From the NCBI GenBank assembly GCA_002414385.1, contig DHZH01000003.1:12462-76461 (forward strand): a DNA stretch of 64,000 nt. The letters are read 5' to 3'. The notes beneath the pieces are model-generated. The model worked only from the letters and a program-made list of their open reading frames with translations. It was not told where the DNA came from and searched no databases. Made by a program: the position numbers and the translations under genes. The DNA is from Gammaproteobacteria bacterium UBA5109. Its GTDB lineage: Bacteria; Pseudomonadota; Gammaproteobacteria; Pseudomonadales; Pseudohongiellaceae. Shown piece after piece: positions 51,225-59,905 of the stretch (positions are counted from its first letter, which is position 1; every line of letters begins with the position of its first letter).

Positions 51225-51301
51225 TGGTAGCTACGGGTGGACTTGAACCACCGACCCCAGCATTATGAATGCTGTGCTCTAACCAGCTGAGCTACGTAGC
51301 C
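51225..51301 (-). tRNA. tRNA-Met (anticodon CAU, elongator type)
   Basis: This is a 77-nt cloverleaf on the minus strand with the CCA end encoded. The acceptor stem is GGCTACG/CGTAGCT (first pair G-U), and the D arm contains AGCTCAGCTGGTTAGAGC. The anticodon stem CAGCA/TGCTG closes the loop TTCATAA, and the T arm carries GGTTCAAGTCC. The G-U end pair and overall sequence fit elongator tRNA-Met rather than the initiator; a lysidine-modified tRNA-Ile cannot be fully excluded. It lies downstream of ychF in the same orientation, an arrangement I recall from Pseudomonas. Confidence 0.93.
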
Positions 51302-51314
51302 CCGAATTCCTACT

Positions 51315-51330
51315 GCGGCCGCCTATTGTA
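51315..51330 (-). promoter_or_regulatory. Probable -10 region and GC-rich discriminator of tRNA-Met
   Basis: On the minus strand TACAAT (51330-51325) is followed by AGGCGGCCGC, a GC-rich discriminator as in stringently controlled tRNA promoters, ending 13 bases before the tRNA. The -35 region 17 bases upstream (around TCGAAA) is poor and lies in the right side of the neighbouring inverted repeat. Confidence 0.45.
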
Positions 51331-51342
51331 CTGAATCTTTGA

Positions 51343-51517
51343 ACTTAATTTCGAATTTTATTCTCGACGTATGCCTATATACGCCTGCAAACAAAATTCG
51401 AAATTAAGTCCAAATCTCCAGCACCCTAGACAGCCTCGCTACGGAATTCAAAGCTATTGAATTCAGTAGCATCTTCGAAACTCTCACAACGAAATTTAAA
51501 ACTTTCAGATTTCGTTG
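51343..51517. repeat. Cluster of three strong inverted repeats between tRNA-Met and ychF
   Basis: Hairpin 1 has perfect 17-base arms ACTTAATTTCGAATTTT (51343-51359) and its complement (51393-51409), with a nested CGTAT/ATACG stem at 51368-51383. Hairpin 2 has 14-base arms at 51438-51451 and 51457-51470 with one mismatch, centred on two GAATTC sites. Hairpin 3 has nine-base arms CAACGAAAT (51487-51495) and ATTTCGTTG (51509-51517). This gene-free stretch (51302-51620) holds no credible reading frame. The hairpins could be transcript-end structures, processing sites or remnants of a small mobile element. Confidence 0.75.
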
Positions 51518-51620
51518 CAGGTTTCCAAATATACTGCACCTTGGAAGGATGCGCATTCTCAGTATTTATGCCGGTTTTGTCAAGGTTTCGGGGTGTATTG
51601 AGAAGGCAGTAATTCCGTGC

Positions 51621-52712
51621 TTATACGTTGAAACGGAAGTGGATAACATCTCCATCCTGGACAATATAATCCTTACCCTCCAAGCGCCATTTACCGGCAT
51701 CCTTGGCGCCCTGTTCGCCCTTGTATTGAATGTAGTCCTCATAGCCGACCACTTCGGCGCGGATAAAGCCTTTTTCGAAGTCGGTGTGAATTACCGCGGC
51801 GGCCTGTGGAGCAGTTGCGCCGACCCTGACTGTCCAGGCGCGGGTTTCCTTGGGGCCGGCAGTGAAATAGGTTTGCAGGCCAAGCAGGTTGTAGCCGGCG
51901 CGAATGACACGATCGAGGCCAGGCTCTTCCATGCCCAGATCTGCCAGAAACAGGAGCTTTTCCTCATCATCCAGTTCGGCAATTTCGGCTTCCAGTTTGT
52001 TGCACACCACAACCAAAGCAGCGTTTTCATCAGTGGCGATCTGGCTGACTGTTTCCAGGTGTGGGTTGTTGTCAAAACCGCTTTCATCGACATTGGCGAT
52101 ATACATGGTGGGCTTGATGGTCAGCAGGTGCAGATCATAAATCCCTTTCAGTTCATCCTTGTTCAGCCCCAGACTTCTGACTGGTTTGCCGGTATCTAGG
52201 TGGGCATGCACTTTCTCCAGCAAGTCTTTCCTTTTCAGTAAATCCTTGTCACCACTTTTCGCCATCTTGGTGGTTTTATCCAGGGCCTTGCTGACACTTT
52301 CCAGATCGGCCAGGGCCAGTTCGGTATTGATGGTCTCAATGTCGTCTCTGGGGTCAATAGTGTCGGAGACATGGACCACATTGGTATCTTCAAAGCAGCG
52401 GACAACGTGCGCAATGGCATCACATTCACGGATATTGGCGAGAAACTTGTTGCCCAGCCCTTCACCTTTGGACGCCCCGGCAACCAGTCCGGCAATATCG
52501 ACAAACTCCATCGTGGTGGGGATTGATTTTTCCGGCTTGACGATGTCAGTCAGCTTGTCCAGGCGGGAGTCGGGCACCGCTACGATTCCTGAATTGGGTT
52601 CAATGGTGCAGAAAGGAAAATTTTCCGCCGCAATGCCTGCGCTGGTCAGGGCATTGAAGAGCGTGGATTTCCCGACATTGGGGAGACCGACAATACCGCA
52701 TTTGATTCCCAT
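51621..52712 (-). CDS. ychF: Redox-regulated ATPase/GTPase YchF
   Basis: This 363-residue Obg-family P-loop protein has G1 GLPNVGKSTLFNALT, the switch region DIAGLVAGASKGEGLGN, and NVDESG in place of the usual NKxD, which explains YchF's preference for ATP over GTP. A C-terminal TGS domain follows (about 280-363). It binds ribosomes and modulates translation and the oxidative-stress response. It lies after pth with five bases between, the conserved gammaproteobacterial order. Confidence 0.97.
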   Translation of the reverse strand: MGIKCGIVGLPNVGKSTLFNALTSAGIAAENFPFCTIEPNSGIVAVPDSRLDKLTDIVKPEKSIPTTMEFVDIAGLVAGASKGEGLGNKFLANIRECDAIAHVVRCFEDTNVVHVSDTIDPRDDIETINTELALADLESVSKALDKTTKMAKSGDKDLLKRKDLLEKVHAHLDTGKPVRSLGLNKDELKGIYDLHLLTIKPTMYIANVDESGFDNNPHLETVSQIATDENAALVVVCNKLEAEIAELDDEEKLLFLADLGMEEPGLDRVIRAGYNLLGLQTYFTAGPKETRAWTVRVGATAPQAAAVIHTDFEKGFIRAEVVGYEDYIQYKGEQGAKDAGKWRLEGKDYIVQDGDVIHFRFNV

Positions 52713-52717
52713 AAGGT

Positions 52718-53305
52718 TTAATTCTCCTGCGCTTTGGTATGCAGTTTTTTCATGGCTTCCTGAAACTCACCCCTGACCAGCATGGGAGTAATGGCCACGG
52801 CATTATCAATATTGTTTTGCAGTAATTCAGCATCAGCCCTGGATGGATCGCTGAGGACATAATCACTCACCTGGCTGGCATGGCCGGGGTGACCGATACC
52901 GATACGCAGCCGATTGAAATCCTGCGTGCCAAGCGCTTTGATGATGTCACGGATGCCATTATGACCGCCATGACCACCACCTTTTTTCAGTCGCGTGGTT
53001 CCTGGAGGCAGATCCAGCTCATCATAGGCCACCAGCATTTCCGCCGGATCAATTTTAAAATACTGCACAATGGCAGCGACGGACTGGCCGCTATGGTTCA
53101 TGTAAGTAGTAGGAAATAACAGACGGATATCCCGGTTCTCGATGCCTGCTTTACCGCTCATGCCGAAAAATTTGCTTTCTGCTTTCAGTTCGGCACGGTA
53201 AGCATCACACAAGGTTTCCAGAAACATTGCCCCGGCATTATGACGGGTAAAACGATATTGTTGGCCCGGGTTACCCAGGCCAACAATCAGAGAGATTCCA
53301 CTCAT
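52718..53305 (-). CDS. pth: Peptidyl-tRNA hydrolase
   Basis: This 195-residue enzyme releases peptides from dropped-off peptidyl-tRNA. The active-site motif GLGNPGQQYRFTRHNAG includes Asn12 and His22. The MLVAYDELDLPPG segment holds the catalytic Asp, and the GGGHGGHNGIRDI block binds the tRNA. It is a normal-length enzyme placed between rplY and ychF, as in most gammaproteobacteria. Confidence 0.97.
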   Translation of the reverse strand: MSGISLIVGLGNPGQQYRFTRHNAGAMFLETLCDAYRAELKAESKFFGMSGKAGIENRDIRLLFPTTYMNHSGQSVAAIVQYFKIDPAEMLVAYDELDLPPGTTRLKKGGGHGGHNGIRDIIKALGTQDFNRLRIGIGHPGHASQVSDYVLSDPSRADAELLQNNIDNAVAITPMLVRGEFQEAMKKLHTKAQEN

Positions 53306-53325
53306 GGGATATCAGTAGGCCGGGC

Positions 53326-54027
53326 TTACTCGTCGGCTTTATCGTCGCCGTCATCGCCACCGGCATCATCATCGTCAGCAGCTTCTTCAGCATCGCCTTC
53401 TTCGCCTTCTGCTACTTCTTCGTCTTCCGGCTCTTCAATGACTTCTTCTTTCGGCATCACACAGGCTGCAACCGGGTGGTTTTCACCATGTGCCAGATCA
53501 ACACTCTCAACACCTTCCGGCATTGCCAGGTCGGCAATGTGGATAGAGTCGCCGATACGCAGTTCCGCCATATAGACTTCGATGTATTCCGGCAGTTTAC
53601 CCGGCAGACAGGTGACTTCCAGCTCATTCATCATATGGTTAATGATACCGCCTTCCTGTTTCACGCCAATTGCCTTCTCTTCGTTCACGAAATGCAGGGG
53701 CACCCGGACGGTAATTTCCTGGTCGGCACGAATACGCATGAAATCGGCATGCATGATTTTCGGCTTGGCAGGATGACGCTGCAGATCCTTGATAATGGCA
53801 CTGACTTCCTGGCCATCTACCTTGAGGGTAATAATGTGCGAGAAGAAAGCCTCGTTTTCCGTAGCATGGGCAATATCTTTATGCTGCAGAGTGACAGGCA
53901 TCGGATCTTCGCCACCGCCGTAGATGATGGCAGGGATTTCACCTGCGTTCCGACGCAGGCGGCGGCTCGCACCTTTCCCCACGTCTCCCCGGGGCTGCGC
54001 CTCGAGAATAAAATCGTTCTTGGACAT
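53326..54027 (-). CDS. rplY: Ribosomal protein bL25 (Ctc/TL5 long form)
   Basis: This 233-residue long-form bL25 has an N-terminal 5S-rRNA-binding domain (about 1-95: RGDVGKGASRRLRRNAGEIPAIIYGG) and the beta-rich TL5 C-terminal domain (to about 190: VTCLPGKLPEYIEV). A highly acidic tail of about 40 residues (EEPEDEEVAEGEEGD..., ending in DDKADE) follows. Long forms with acidic tails are common; in E. coli L25 only the first domain exists. It lies between prs and pth, the usual order. Confidence 0.95.
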   Translation of the reverse strand: MSKNDFILEAQPRGDVGKGASRRLRRNAGEIPAIIYGGGEDPMPVTLQHKDIAHATENEAFFSHIITLKVDGQEVSAIIKDLQRHPAKPKIMHADFMRIRADQEITVRVPLHFVNEEKAIGVKQEGGIINHMMNELEVTCLPGKLPEYIEVYMAELRIGDSIHIADLAMPEGVESVDLAHGENHPVAACVMPKEEVIEEPEDEEVAEGEEGDAEEAADDDDAGGDDGDDKADE

Positions 54028-54108
54028 AATAGTCTCCTGAGTTTTTAGCTTTCTGCAGGCTTGCGACCGGCTTACAGAAAGGGTTTAGGTTCCGTCAGTA
54101 TTGTTCGC

Positions 54109-55059
54109 CTAGTTGTGCTCGAACATGGCACTGACGGATTCTTCATTGCTGACCCGCCGAATCGACTCACCAAGAAATTTGGCGAGTGAAAGCTGACGGA
54201 TCTTTTTACAATTCTTTGCTTCATCTTTTAAGGGAATGGTATCGGTAACCACCAGGGTATCCAGCGAGGAGCCGTTGATGTTTTCGATAGCATTGCCTGA
54301 CAGAACCGGATGTGTACAGTAAGAAACCACGCGCCGGGCACCCTGTTCTTTCAGGGCATCGGCGGCTTTACAGAGCGTACCGGCGGTATCGACCATATCA
54401 TCTACAATCAGACAGGTACGGTCGGTGACGTCACCAATCAGGTGCATAACCTGGGATTCATTGGCTTTGGGGCGTCGTTTATCAATAATGGCCAGATCAA
54501 CATTGAGTTGTTTGGCAAAAGCCCGGGCGCGTACCACACCACCGATATCGGGTGAAACCACTGCCAGATTGTCATAATTCTGTCGGACGACATCTTCAAC
54601 CAGTAAGGGTGAACCGTAGACATTGTCTACCGGTATACTGAAAAAGCCCTGAATCTGCTCGGCATGCAGGTCAACAGTCAGCAGACGGTCAACCCCGGCG
54701 GCAGAAATCATATCGGCAACCACTTTGGCAGAGATCGGCACACGGGCTGAACGCACCCGGCGATCCTGACGGGCATAACCAAAATAAGGCACAACAGCAG
54801 TAACCCGGTCGGCCGAAGAGCGGTGCAGGGCATCTGCCATCAGCAGTAATTCCATCAGGTTGTCATTGGTAGGGTGGCAGGTCGGCTGGATGATGAAAAC
54901 ATCCTGACCGCGGACGTTTTCATTCAGTTCCACACTGGTTTCGCCATCGCTGAATTGCTGCACGTCGGCACGACCAAGCGGCACACCAAGCCACTTGGCG
55001 ACATTCTGTGCCAGTTCCTGGTTAGCGTTGCCACTAAATACCATTAAACTTTTTGGCAT
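54109..55059 (-). CDS. prs: Ribose-phosphate pyrophosphokinase
   Basis: This 316-residue cytoplasmic enzyme makes PRPP from ribose 5-phosphate and ATP for nucleotide, histidine and tryptophan synthesis. Conserved regions include FSGNANQELAQ near the start, the ATP-binding loop FGYARQDRRVRSARVPISAK and the PRPP loop CLIVDDMVDTAGTL. It follows tRNA-Gln(UUG) and precedes rplY, as in pseudomonads. Confidence 0.97.
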   Translation of the reverse strand: MPKSLMVFSGNANQELAQNVAKWLGVPLGRADVQQFSDGETSVELNENVRGQDVFIIQPTCHPTNDNLMELLLMADALHRSSADRVTAVVPYFGYARQDRRVRSARVPISAKVVADMISAAGVDRLLTVDLHAEQIQGFFSIPVDNVYGSPLLVEDVVRQNYDNLAVVSPDIGGVVRARAFAKQLNVDLAIIDKRRPKANESQVMHLIGDVTDRTCLIVDDMVDTAGTLCKAADALKEQGARRVVSYCTHPVLSGNAIENINGSSLDTLVVTDTIPLKDEAKNCKKIRQLSLAKFLGESIRRVSNEESVSAMFEHN

Positions 55060-55117
55060 CTTGTTACCTATGTTAAATCCCTGTGTTTTCAGTGTTCAGG
55101 TCTGTTCAAATTGTGAA

Positions 55118-55192
55118 TGGCTGGGGTGGGAGGATTCGAACCTCCGCATGCAAGGATCAAAACCTTGTGCCTTACCGCTTGGCTACACCCCA
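55118..55192 (-). tRNA. tRNA-Gln (anticodon UUG)
   Basis: This is a 75-nt cloverleaf on the minus strand, CCA encoded. The acceptor stem is TGGGGTG/CACCCCA with discriminator G. The anticodon stem CAAGG/CCTTG closes the loop TTTTGAT (anticodon TTG), and the T arm carries GGTTCGAATCC. It sits between ispE and prs and may be cotranscribed with them; a TAATAT box with a CGGGC discriminator lies just upstream (55211-55202) as a possible own promoter. Except for the anticodon and T stems it nearly matches the tRNA-Gln at 13974. Confidence 0.95.
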
Positions 55193-55224
55193 ATATCTGC
55201 CCGATATTACGTATTCACTTCTGT

Positions 55225-56052
55225 TTACAGGGCTTGCAGCACAGGAGAGGTATTGATTCCTTGAGCAACAAAACCGTTTAAATTATCAGGTAACTCTGAA
55301 AGTGCCAGCTCGGCTGACTCTTTATTATCAAAGCTGGCAAAAACACTTGAACCTGTCCCGGTCATTCTTGCCGGTGCATATTGCTTCAACCAGTCCAGAG
55401 TAGCTCCAATTTCAGGATAAAGCGCTACAGCGACTGCTTCGCAGTCATTTCTGGTGCCCGAAAATGGAAAGGCGGGTATTGTGATGGGCACTGTGTCCCT
55501 TGTCAATTGCCGGTGGGAAAAAATTTCCTTTGTGGAAACTTCACAGGACGGTGTGACAACCAGATACCACTGCGCAGGCAGGGTCATGGGTCTGAGCTTT
55601 TCACCAATCCCCTCAGCCCAGGCGGACTGACCATGGATAAAGACCGGGATGTCGGCACCGAGTTTAAGACCCAGCGCAGCCAGTTCAGCCTGTTGAAGCT
55701 TACAACCCCAGAGATGATTGAGGGCCAGCAGGGTAGTCGCTGCATCGGAACTGCCACCACCGAGACCGGCGCCAATCGGCAGTTTTTTATGCAGCCGGAT
55801 ATCTGCTCCCCTGGCGGCACCGGTATGTGACTGCAGCAGCCTGGCGGCGCGTATGATCAGGTTGTCATCGCTGGCGATATGGTCCAGATTTGAGCTGAGC
55901 CGGACCTTCCCCGAGTCATCCGTAGCGAAAGCCAGTTCATCACCATAATCCAGTAACTGAAAACAGGTCTGTAATTCATGGTAGCCGTCAGCTCTGCGCC
56001 CGGTGATGTGTAAAAACAGGTTGAGTTTGGCCGGCGCCGGTACTGTCAGCAT
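55225..56052 (-). CDS. ispE: 4-diphosphocytidyl-2-C-methyl-D-erythritol kinase
   Basis: This 275-residue GHMP kinase carries out the ATP-dependent step of the non-mevalonate isoprenoid pathway. The N-terminus PAPAKLNLFLHITGRRADGYHEL carries the catalytic Lys region, the ATP loop is LPIGAGLGGGSSDAA, and the C-terminal MTGTGSSVFASF is the third GHMP motif. It lies between lolB (two-base gap) and tRNA-Gln, matching the gammaproteobacterial lolB-ispE-prs order. Confidence 0.96.
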   Translation of the reverse strand: MLTVPAPAKLNLFLHITGRRADGYHELQTCFQLLDYGDELAFATDDSGKVRLSSNLDHIASDDNLIIRAARLLQSHTGAARGADIRLHKKLPIGAGLGGGSSDAATTLLALNHLWGCKLQQAELAALGLKLGADIPVFIHGQSAWAEGIGEKLRPMTLPAQWYLVVTPSCEVSTKEIFSHRQLTRDTVPITIPAFPFSGTRNDCEAVAVALYPEIGATLDWLKQYAPARMTGTGSSVFASFDNKESAELALSELPDNLNGFVAQGINTSPVLQAL

Positions 56053-56054
56053 GC

Positions 56055-56678
56055 TTACTGTACTCCGCTACCATGCTGCCAGTCCTGGATAATCAGGGTC
56101 AGGCGATAATCGGGGTGGGTCATTCGAATGCGGCCGGGCAGATTGACCCCGGAAACGTTGCTATAACGGTCATATTCCAGCTGCCAGCGAATGCCCTGAC
56201 TGTCTGTCTGATTCAGTGTGGCCAGCAGTTGTGCTTCATTCAGGCTGATGTCTGCCTGGCTATCGGGCGTGGGGATACCACGTACCCAGTAATAAAGCGC
56301 CTGAGCGGGAAATTCATATCCCAGATAATCCCGGCTCAGTTCCCGCAGGCTGCCGGCAATGATCGGAACTTCATTGGCACGTTCCAGGCGGATTGCATTG
56401 GCATCACCGCTGATCAGTGTCGCACCGAGGCCGAGGGCACCACTGAGATTGATAGTGAAGCGGTCATCGGCCTGCTGCCAGTTGATGGAGACCGTATCCG
56501 AGCTGGCCTGCTGCCGGATATTAAGTCGGCCCTGCAGAATCCAGTCATTCAGTGTTTCTATCTGACTGCGATGGGCAGGCCAGTTGCTGTCAGCCAGAGG
56601 TGTTCCGGTCTGACAGGCTGTAACAAGCATACTCAGGCAGAGTAAGGAGGCTGCCCTGATCAAGGCTGATAGTTGCAT
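56055..56678 (-). CDS. lolB: Outer-membrane lipoprotein insertion protein LolB
   Basis: This 207-residue lipoprotein has a signal with lipobox VTAC (Cys22) followed by QTGTPLADS. The mature part has the LolB pattern, with an N-terminal WILQGRLNI strand and the segment around WVRGIPTPDSQ. It accepts lipoproteins from LolA and inserts them into the outer membrane. It is translated between a TPR lipoprotein gene and ispE. Confidence 0.93.
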   Translation of the reverse strand: MQLSALIRAASLLCLSMLVTACQTGTPLADSNWPAHRSQIETLNDWILQGRLNIRQQASSDTVSINWQQADDRFTINLSGALGLGATLISGDANAIRLERANEVPIIAGSLRELSRDYLGYEFPAQALYYWVRGIPTPDSQADISLNEAQLLATLNQTDSQGIRWQLEYDRYSNVSGVNLPGRIRMTHPDYRLTLIIQDWQHGSGVQ

Positions 56679-56690
56679 GCTGGTCGGGCC

Positions 56691-58496
56691 TTAACTGGAA
56701 GAGTCGTTTCGCAGTCGTTCCATGGTATTGAGGATGAATTCGCTGTCCGGCTGGACTTCCAGGGCATCCTGCCAGATCTCCCGGGCGGCATCGCGGTTGC
56801 CCAGCACCCAGAGAACTTCACCTAGATGAGCAGCAACTTCATGGTCGGGATAGAGTTCAAAAGCACGTTCCAGGTTAATCCGGGCTTCTTCATACATCCC
56901 CAGTTTGTACTGAATCCAGCCGAGGCTGTCGATAATGGCAGGATCATTCGGCGACAGTTCTGCCGCCCGCAGAATCAGTTCATAGGCTTCTTCATAACGA
57001 TCAGTACGGTCTGCCAGGTAATACCCCAGTGAATTGAAGGCAGTCGGATTGTTCGGTTCCAGGCGCATGATTTCGCGTAAATCCGCTTCCATCCGGGGAA
57101 TATCATTGTTCTCCTGGGCCACAAGTGAACGCAGCTGCAGTAGTTGGGTGTCAGCCGGATAGTTACCGATGGCGCGGTTGAGGAAGCTCATGGCTTCATC
57201 GTAGTCCTGACTGTCCAGCAACAGACTGCCTTCTATTACCAGCAGGGTCGAGTTTAATTCCGGGCGCCGGAAACGTATGCCACGCAGTCGTTCGCTGGCT
57301 TCCGGATAGCGGCCCTGCTCGATCATCAGTTCAGCATAATTACGCAAAGCAACCAGGTAGTTATTACCGCCGTTGACCTGCAGATAATGTTCAATTGCCT
57401 GTCCGGGATTACTCTGTTCATCGTTGATCAGAGCCAGATAATAATGAACATCGTCGCTGCGCTGGCCATTAACCAGCAGGCGTTCCAGGTAGTTTTTTGC
57501 CGCGGTGAGCTGATTGGCTTCTATGGCAATCAGTGCCAGTGAATAGAGCATGTCGAAATCCCGTGGATTCTGCTCGACAATGATTTCAAACTGCTCCATG
57601 GCTTCCCGGTAATTGCCTTCTTCCACCAGCTTGCGGCCATAGGCAAAACGCAGCTGGGAATTATCAGGATAATTATCAATACTGTCCTGCAGGCGTCGTC
57701 GTGCCTGACGAATTTCACCCATTTCCTCCAGTACGCCGATTTCAGCGATGAGGATATCAATCGGATTGTTCAGTTCTTGCGTTAACTGGTTCAGCAGTTC
57801 ATAGGCTTGCTGAAGCTGCCCGTTTTCCCGGTATAACTGTGCCAGTGCCAGACGCAGACTGACATCCTGCGGGTATTGCACCTGGATAGTTTCAAAATCG
57901 GCAATCAGTTCATCAAGCTGAGCCTGTATTTCTATATTGTTTTCACTGCGATTGCTGATCAGGCGGTAATCAACCTCATAGCCCAGGGCATGCATGCGGG
58001 CAAACAGGTCCAGTGCCTCACTCAGGCGGTTTGCGGTAATAAGCTGAAAGGCCTGGGTACGCAGGGCTTCTTCTGATTCAGGTTCCTGGGCCAGCCATAA
58101 CTGGCTGAGTTCCAGTGAAGCTTCAGTATCTCGTAAAAAAGTGGCAATTCTGGAGGCCCGGCGTATGATGCCAAGGTCCTCAGTGTCACGGGCCAGTTTT
58201 ACATATTCTTCCAGTGCGGTCTGGTTAAAACCACGCTGGCCGGCCAGCTCTGCAATAATCACTCGTGCCAGGATATCTTCCGGAAATGAGCCGTAGACTA
58301 TTTCTTCACGGGGAGGGGGCAGGCTTTGTGATTCCTGTGCCGGGGGTTCGGTACTATCTTGCTCAGTGTCCTGCACAGTCCCCTGCACTGGCAATTGTTG
58401 CGGGGCAGGCGCCTCGGGAACAGGGTCAGTGGCACAGCCGGAGAGCAACAGGAATAGCCCGGAAAGCAGATAGGAACTGTATTTCTTTGCGTTCAT
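56691..58496 (-). CDS. TPR-repeat lipoprotein
   Basis: This 601-residue lipoprotein has a signal ending at LSGC (Cys21), then a Pro/Gln-rich low-complexity linker (about 25-65) and a long array of tetratricopeptide repeats covering about 70-590. Good repeats are visible, for example LNRAIGNYPADTQLLQLRS and NNPTAFNSLGYYLADR. As I recall, the same gene occurs beside lolB and divergent from hemA in Pseudomonas (PA4667-type). It is likely an outer-membrane scaffold; its exact role is unknown. Confidence 0.9.
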   Translation of the reverse strand: MNAKKYSSYLLSGLFLLLSGCATDPVPEAPAPQQLPVQGTVQDTEQDSTEPPAQESQSLPPPREEIVYGSFPEDILARVIIAELAGQRGFNQTALEEYVKLARDTEDLGIIRRASRIATFLRDTEASLELSQLWLAQEPESEEALRTQAFQLITANRLSEALDLFARMHALGYEVDYRLISNRSENNIEIQAQLDELIADFETIQVQYPQDVSLRLALAQLYRENGQLQQAYELLNQLTQELNNPIDILIAEIGVLEEMGEIRQARRRLQDSIDNYPDNSQLRFAYGRKLVEEGNYREAMEQFEIIVEQNPRDFDMLYSLALIAIEANQLTAAKNYLERLLVNGQRSDDVHYYLALINDEQSNPGQAIEHYLQVNGGNNYLVALRNYAELMIEQGRYPEASERLRGIRFRRPELNSTLLVIEGSLLLDSQDYDEAMSFLNRAIGNYPADTQLLQLRSLVAQENNDIPRMEADLREIMRLEPNNPTAFNSLGYYLADRTDRYEEAYELILRAAELSPNDPAIIDSLGWIQYKLGMYEEARINLERAFELYPDHEVAAHLGEVLWVLGNRDAAREIWQDALEVQPDSEFILNTMERLRNDSSS

Positions 58497-58591
58497 TATG
58501 TGTCCAAGTATAGCCCTTATTAGGCAGTGACTACACTATTGAGTAAAATACCCGGTTTTAATGAGATCGGATCATCAGAAACACCACTTTC

Positions 58592-59896
58592 ATGGCTACA
58601 CTACTGCTGGGCATTAACCACAACACGGCGAGTATAGCCATTCGGGAAAAAGTCGCTTTTGCCCCGGAACTGATGCATGAGGCCCTGCAACAGGCCTGCA
58701 GCAGTGCCGAACTCGGGGAGCTGGCGATACTATCTACCTGTAACCGCACAGAACTTTATTGTGTGCCCAGCCATCTGGCCGATTCGGAAACACAACGGCA
58801 GCAGGTTATTGATGCCGTGCTTGAATGGCTGGCGACTTACCATAAGCTGGATACGGAAGAACTGCGCGCCTGTATTTATGCCTACTGGGATGATGATGCT
58901 ATACGGCATGTCATGAAAGTTGCCAGTGGGCTGGATTCCATGGTGCTCGGCGAACCGCAAATACTGGGTCAGATTAAATCTGCCTATGCCGTGGCCAGGG
59001 AGGCCGGTAGTGTTGATAGCAATCTGCACCAGATGTTTGAGGAAACCTTCGCGATTGCCAAACGGGTCAGGACGGATACGGCCATCGGAGAAAATCCGGT
59101 TTCTGTTGCCTTTGCCGCCGTCACCCTCGCGCAGCAGATTTTTGCGGATATTTCCCAGGCCTCTGCCCTGATGATCGGTGCCGGTAAAACCATCGAACTG
59201 GTGGTTCAGCATCTTCGCGAAAGCGGAGTTAAAAATATTGTAGTAGCCAACCGCACCCTGACTCATGCGCTGGAACTCAAGGAAAAGTATGGGGTCAGCG
59301 AAGTATTGTTATCAGATATTCCCGAGCAGTTGCTACAGGCTGATATTGTGGTGTCTTCTACCGCCAGTCAGCTTCCCATTCTGGGTAAGGGCGCAGTGGA
59401 AAAGGCGCTGAAGGCACGCAAGCATCGGCCGATTTTCCTGGTCGACCTGGCGGTGCCCAGAGATATAGAACCGGAAGTCGGTGAACTGGCGGATGCGTAT
59501 CTCTACAGTATCGATGACCTGAAAGAAGTGATTGATGCCAGTGTAAAAAGCAGGCAGGATGCAGCCGCGGAAGCCGAACAAATCATTGCTGCCGGCCTCG
59601 ATGAATACCGAAAAAAACTGCGTTCCCGCAATGCGGTTTCCAGCCTTCGGGAATTTCGTGAAAAAGCCGAAAGTATTCGTGATGCCGAGCTGGAAAAAGC
59701 TCTGAAATCTCTGGAGAAAGGGGAAGACCCGCAGGAAGTCATGGCGCAACTGGCACGCTTGCTGACCAACAAGCTGATTCACTCACCGAGTGTGCAGATG
59801 AAAAAAGCCAGTGCAGAAGGCAAGGATGAACTGATTGATCTGGCTCAACAACTGTTTGAGCTTGACAGTAAAAACGGGCAGGGTGGGAATAAATAA
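58592..59896 (+). CDS. hemA: Glutamyl-tRNA reductase
   Basis: This 434-residue enzyme reduces glutamyl-tRNA with NADPH to glutamate-1-semialdehyde, the first step of C5 haem biosynthesis. It shows GINHNTASIAIREKVAF at the N-terminus and the catalytic Cys50 in LSTCNRTELY. The MVLGEPQILGQIK block, the NADPH site (MIGAGKTIEL) and a C-terminal dimerisation helix complete it. It is divergent from the TPR lipoprotein gene and forms an operon with prfA and prmC. Confidence 0.97.
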   Translation: MATLLLGINHNTASIAIREKVAFAPELMHEALQQACSSAELGELAILSTCNRTELYCVPSHLADSETQRQQVIDAVLEWLATYHKLDTEELRACIYAYWDDDAIRHVMKVASGLDSMVLGEPQILGQIKSAYAVAREAGSVDSNLHQMFEETFAIAKRVRTDTAIGENPVSVAFAAVTLAQQIFADISQASALMIGAGKTIELVVQHLRESGVKNIVVANRTLTHALELKEKYGVSEVLLSDIPEQLLQADIVVSSTASQLPILGKGAVEKALKARKHRPIFLVDLAVPRDIEPEVGELADAYLYSIDDLKEVIDASVKSRQDAAAEAEQIIAAGLDEYRKKLRSRNAVSSLREFREKAESIRDAELEKALKSLEKGEDPQEVMAQLARLLTNKLIHSPSVQMKKASAEGKDELIDLAQQLFELDSKNGQGGNK

Positions 59897-59905
59897 GAAT
59901 ATTGT

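Noticed and set aside
51549..52199. Plus-strand open frame of about 216 codons opposite ychF
   Set aside because: It lies antisense to the clearly conserved ychF gene, has no ribosome-binding site and its composition follows the codon pattern of ychF.
54049..54081. Inverted repeat CTTTCTG/CAGAAAG between prs and rplY as a terminator
   Set aside because: The stem is short with a large loop and there is no T tract; the genes are probably cotranscribed.
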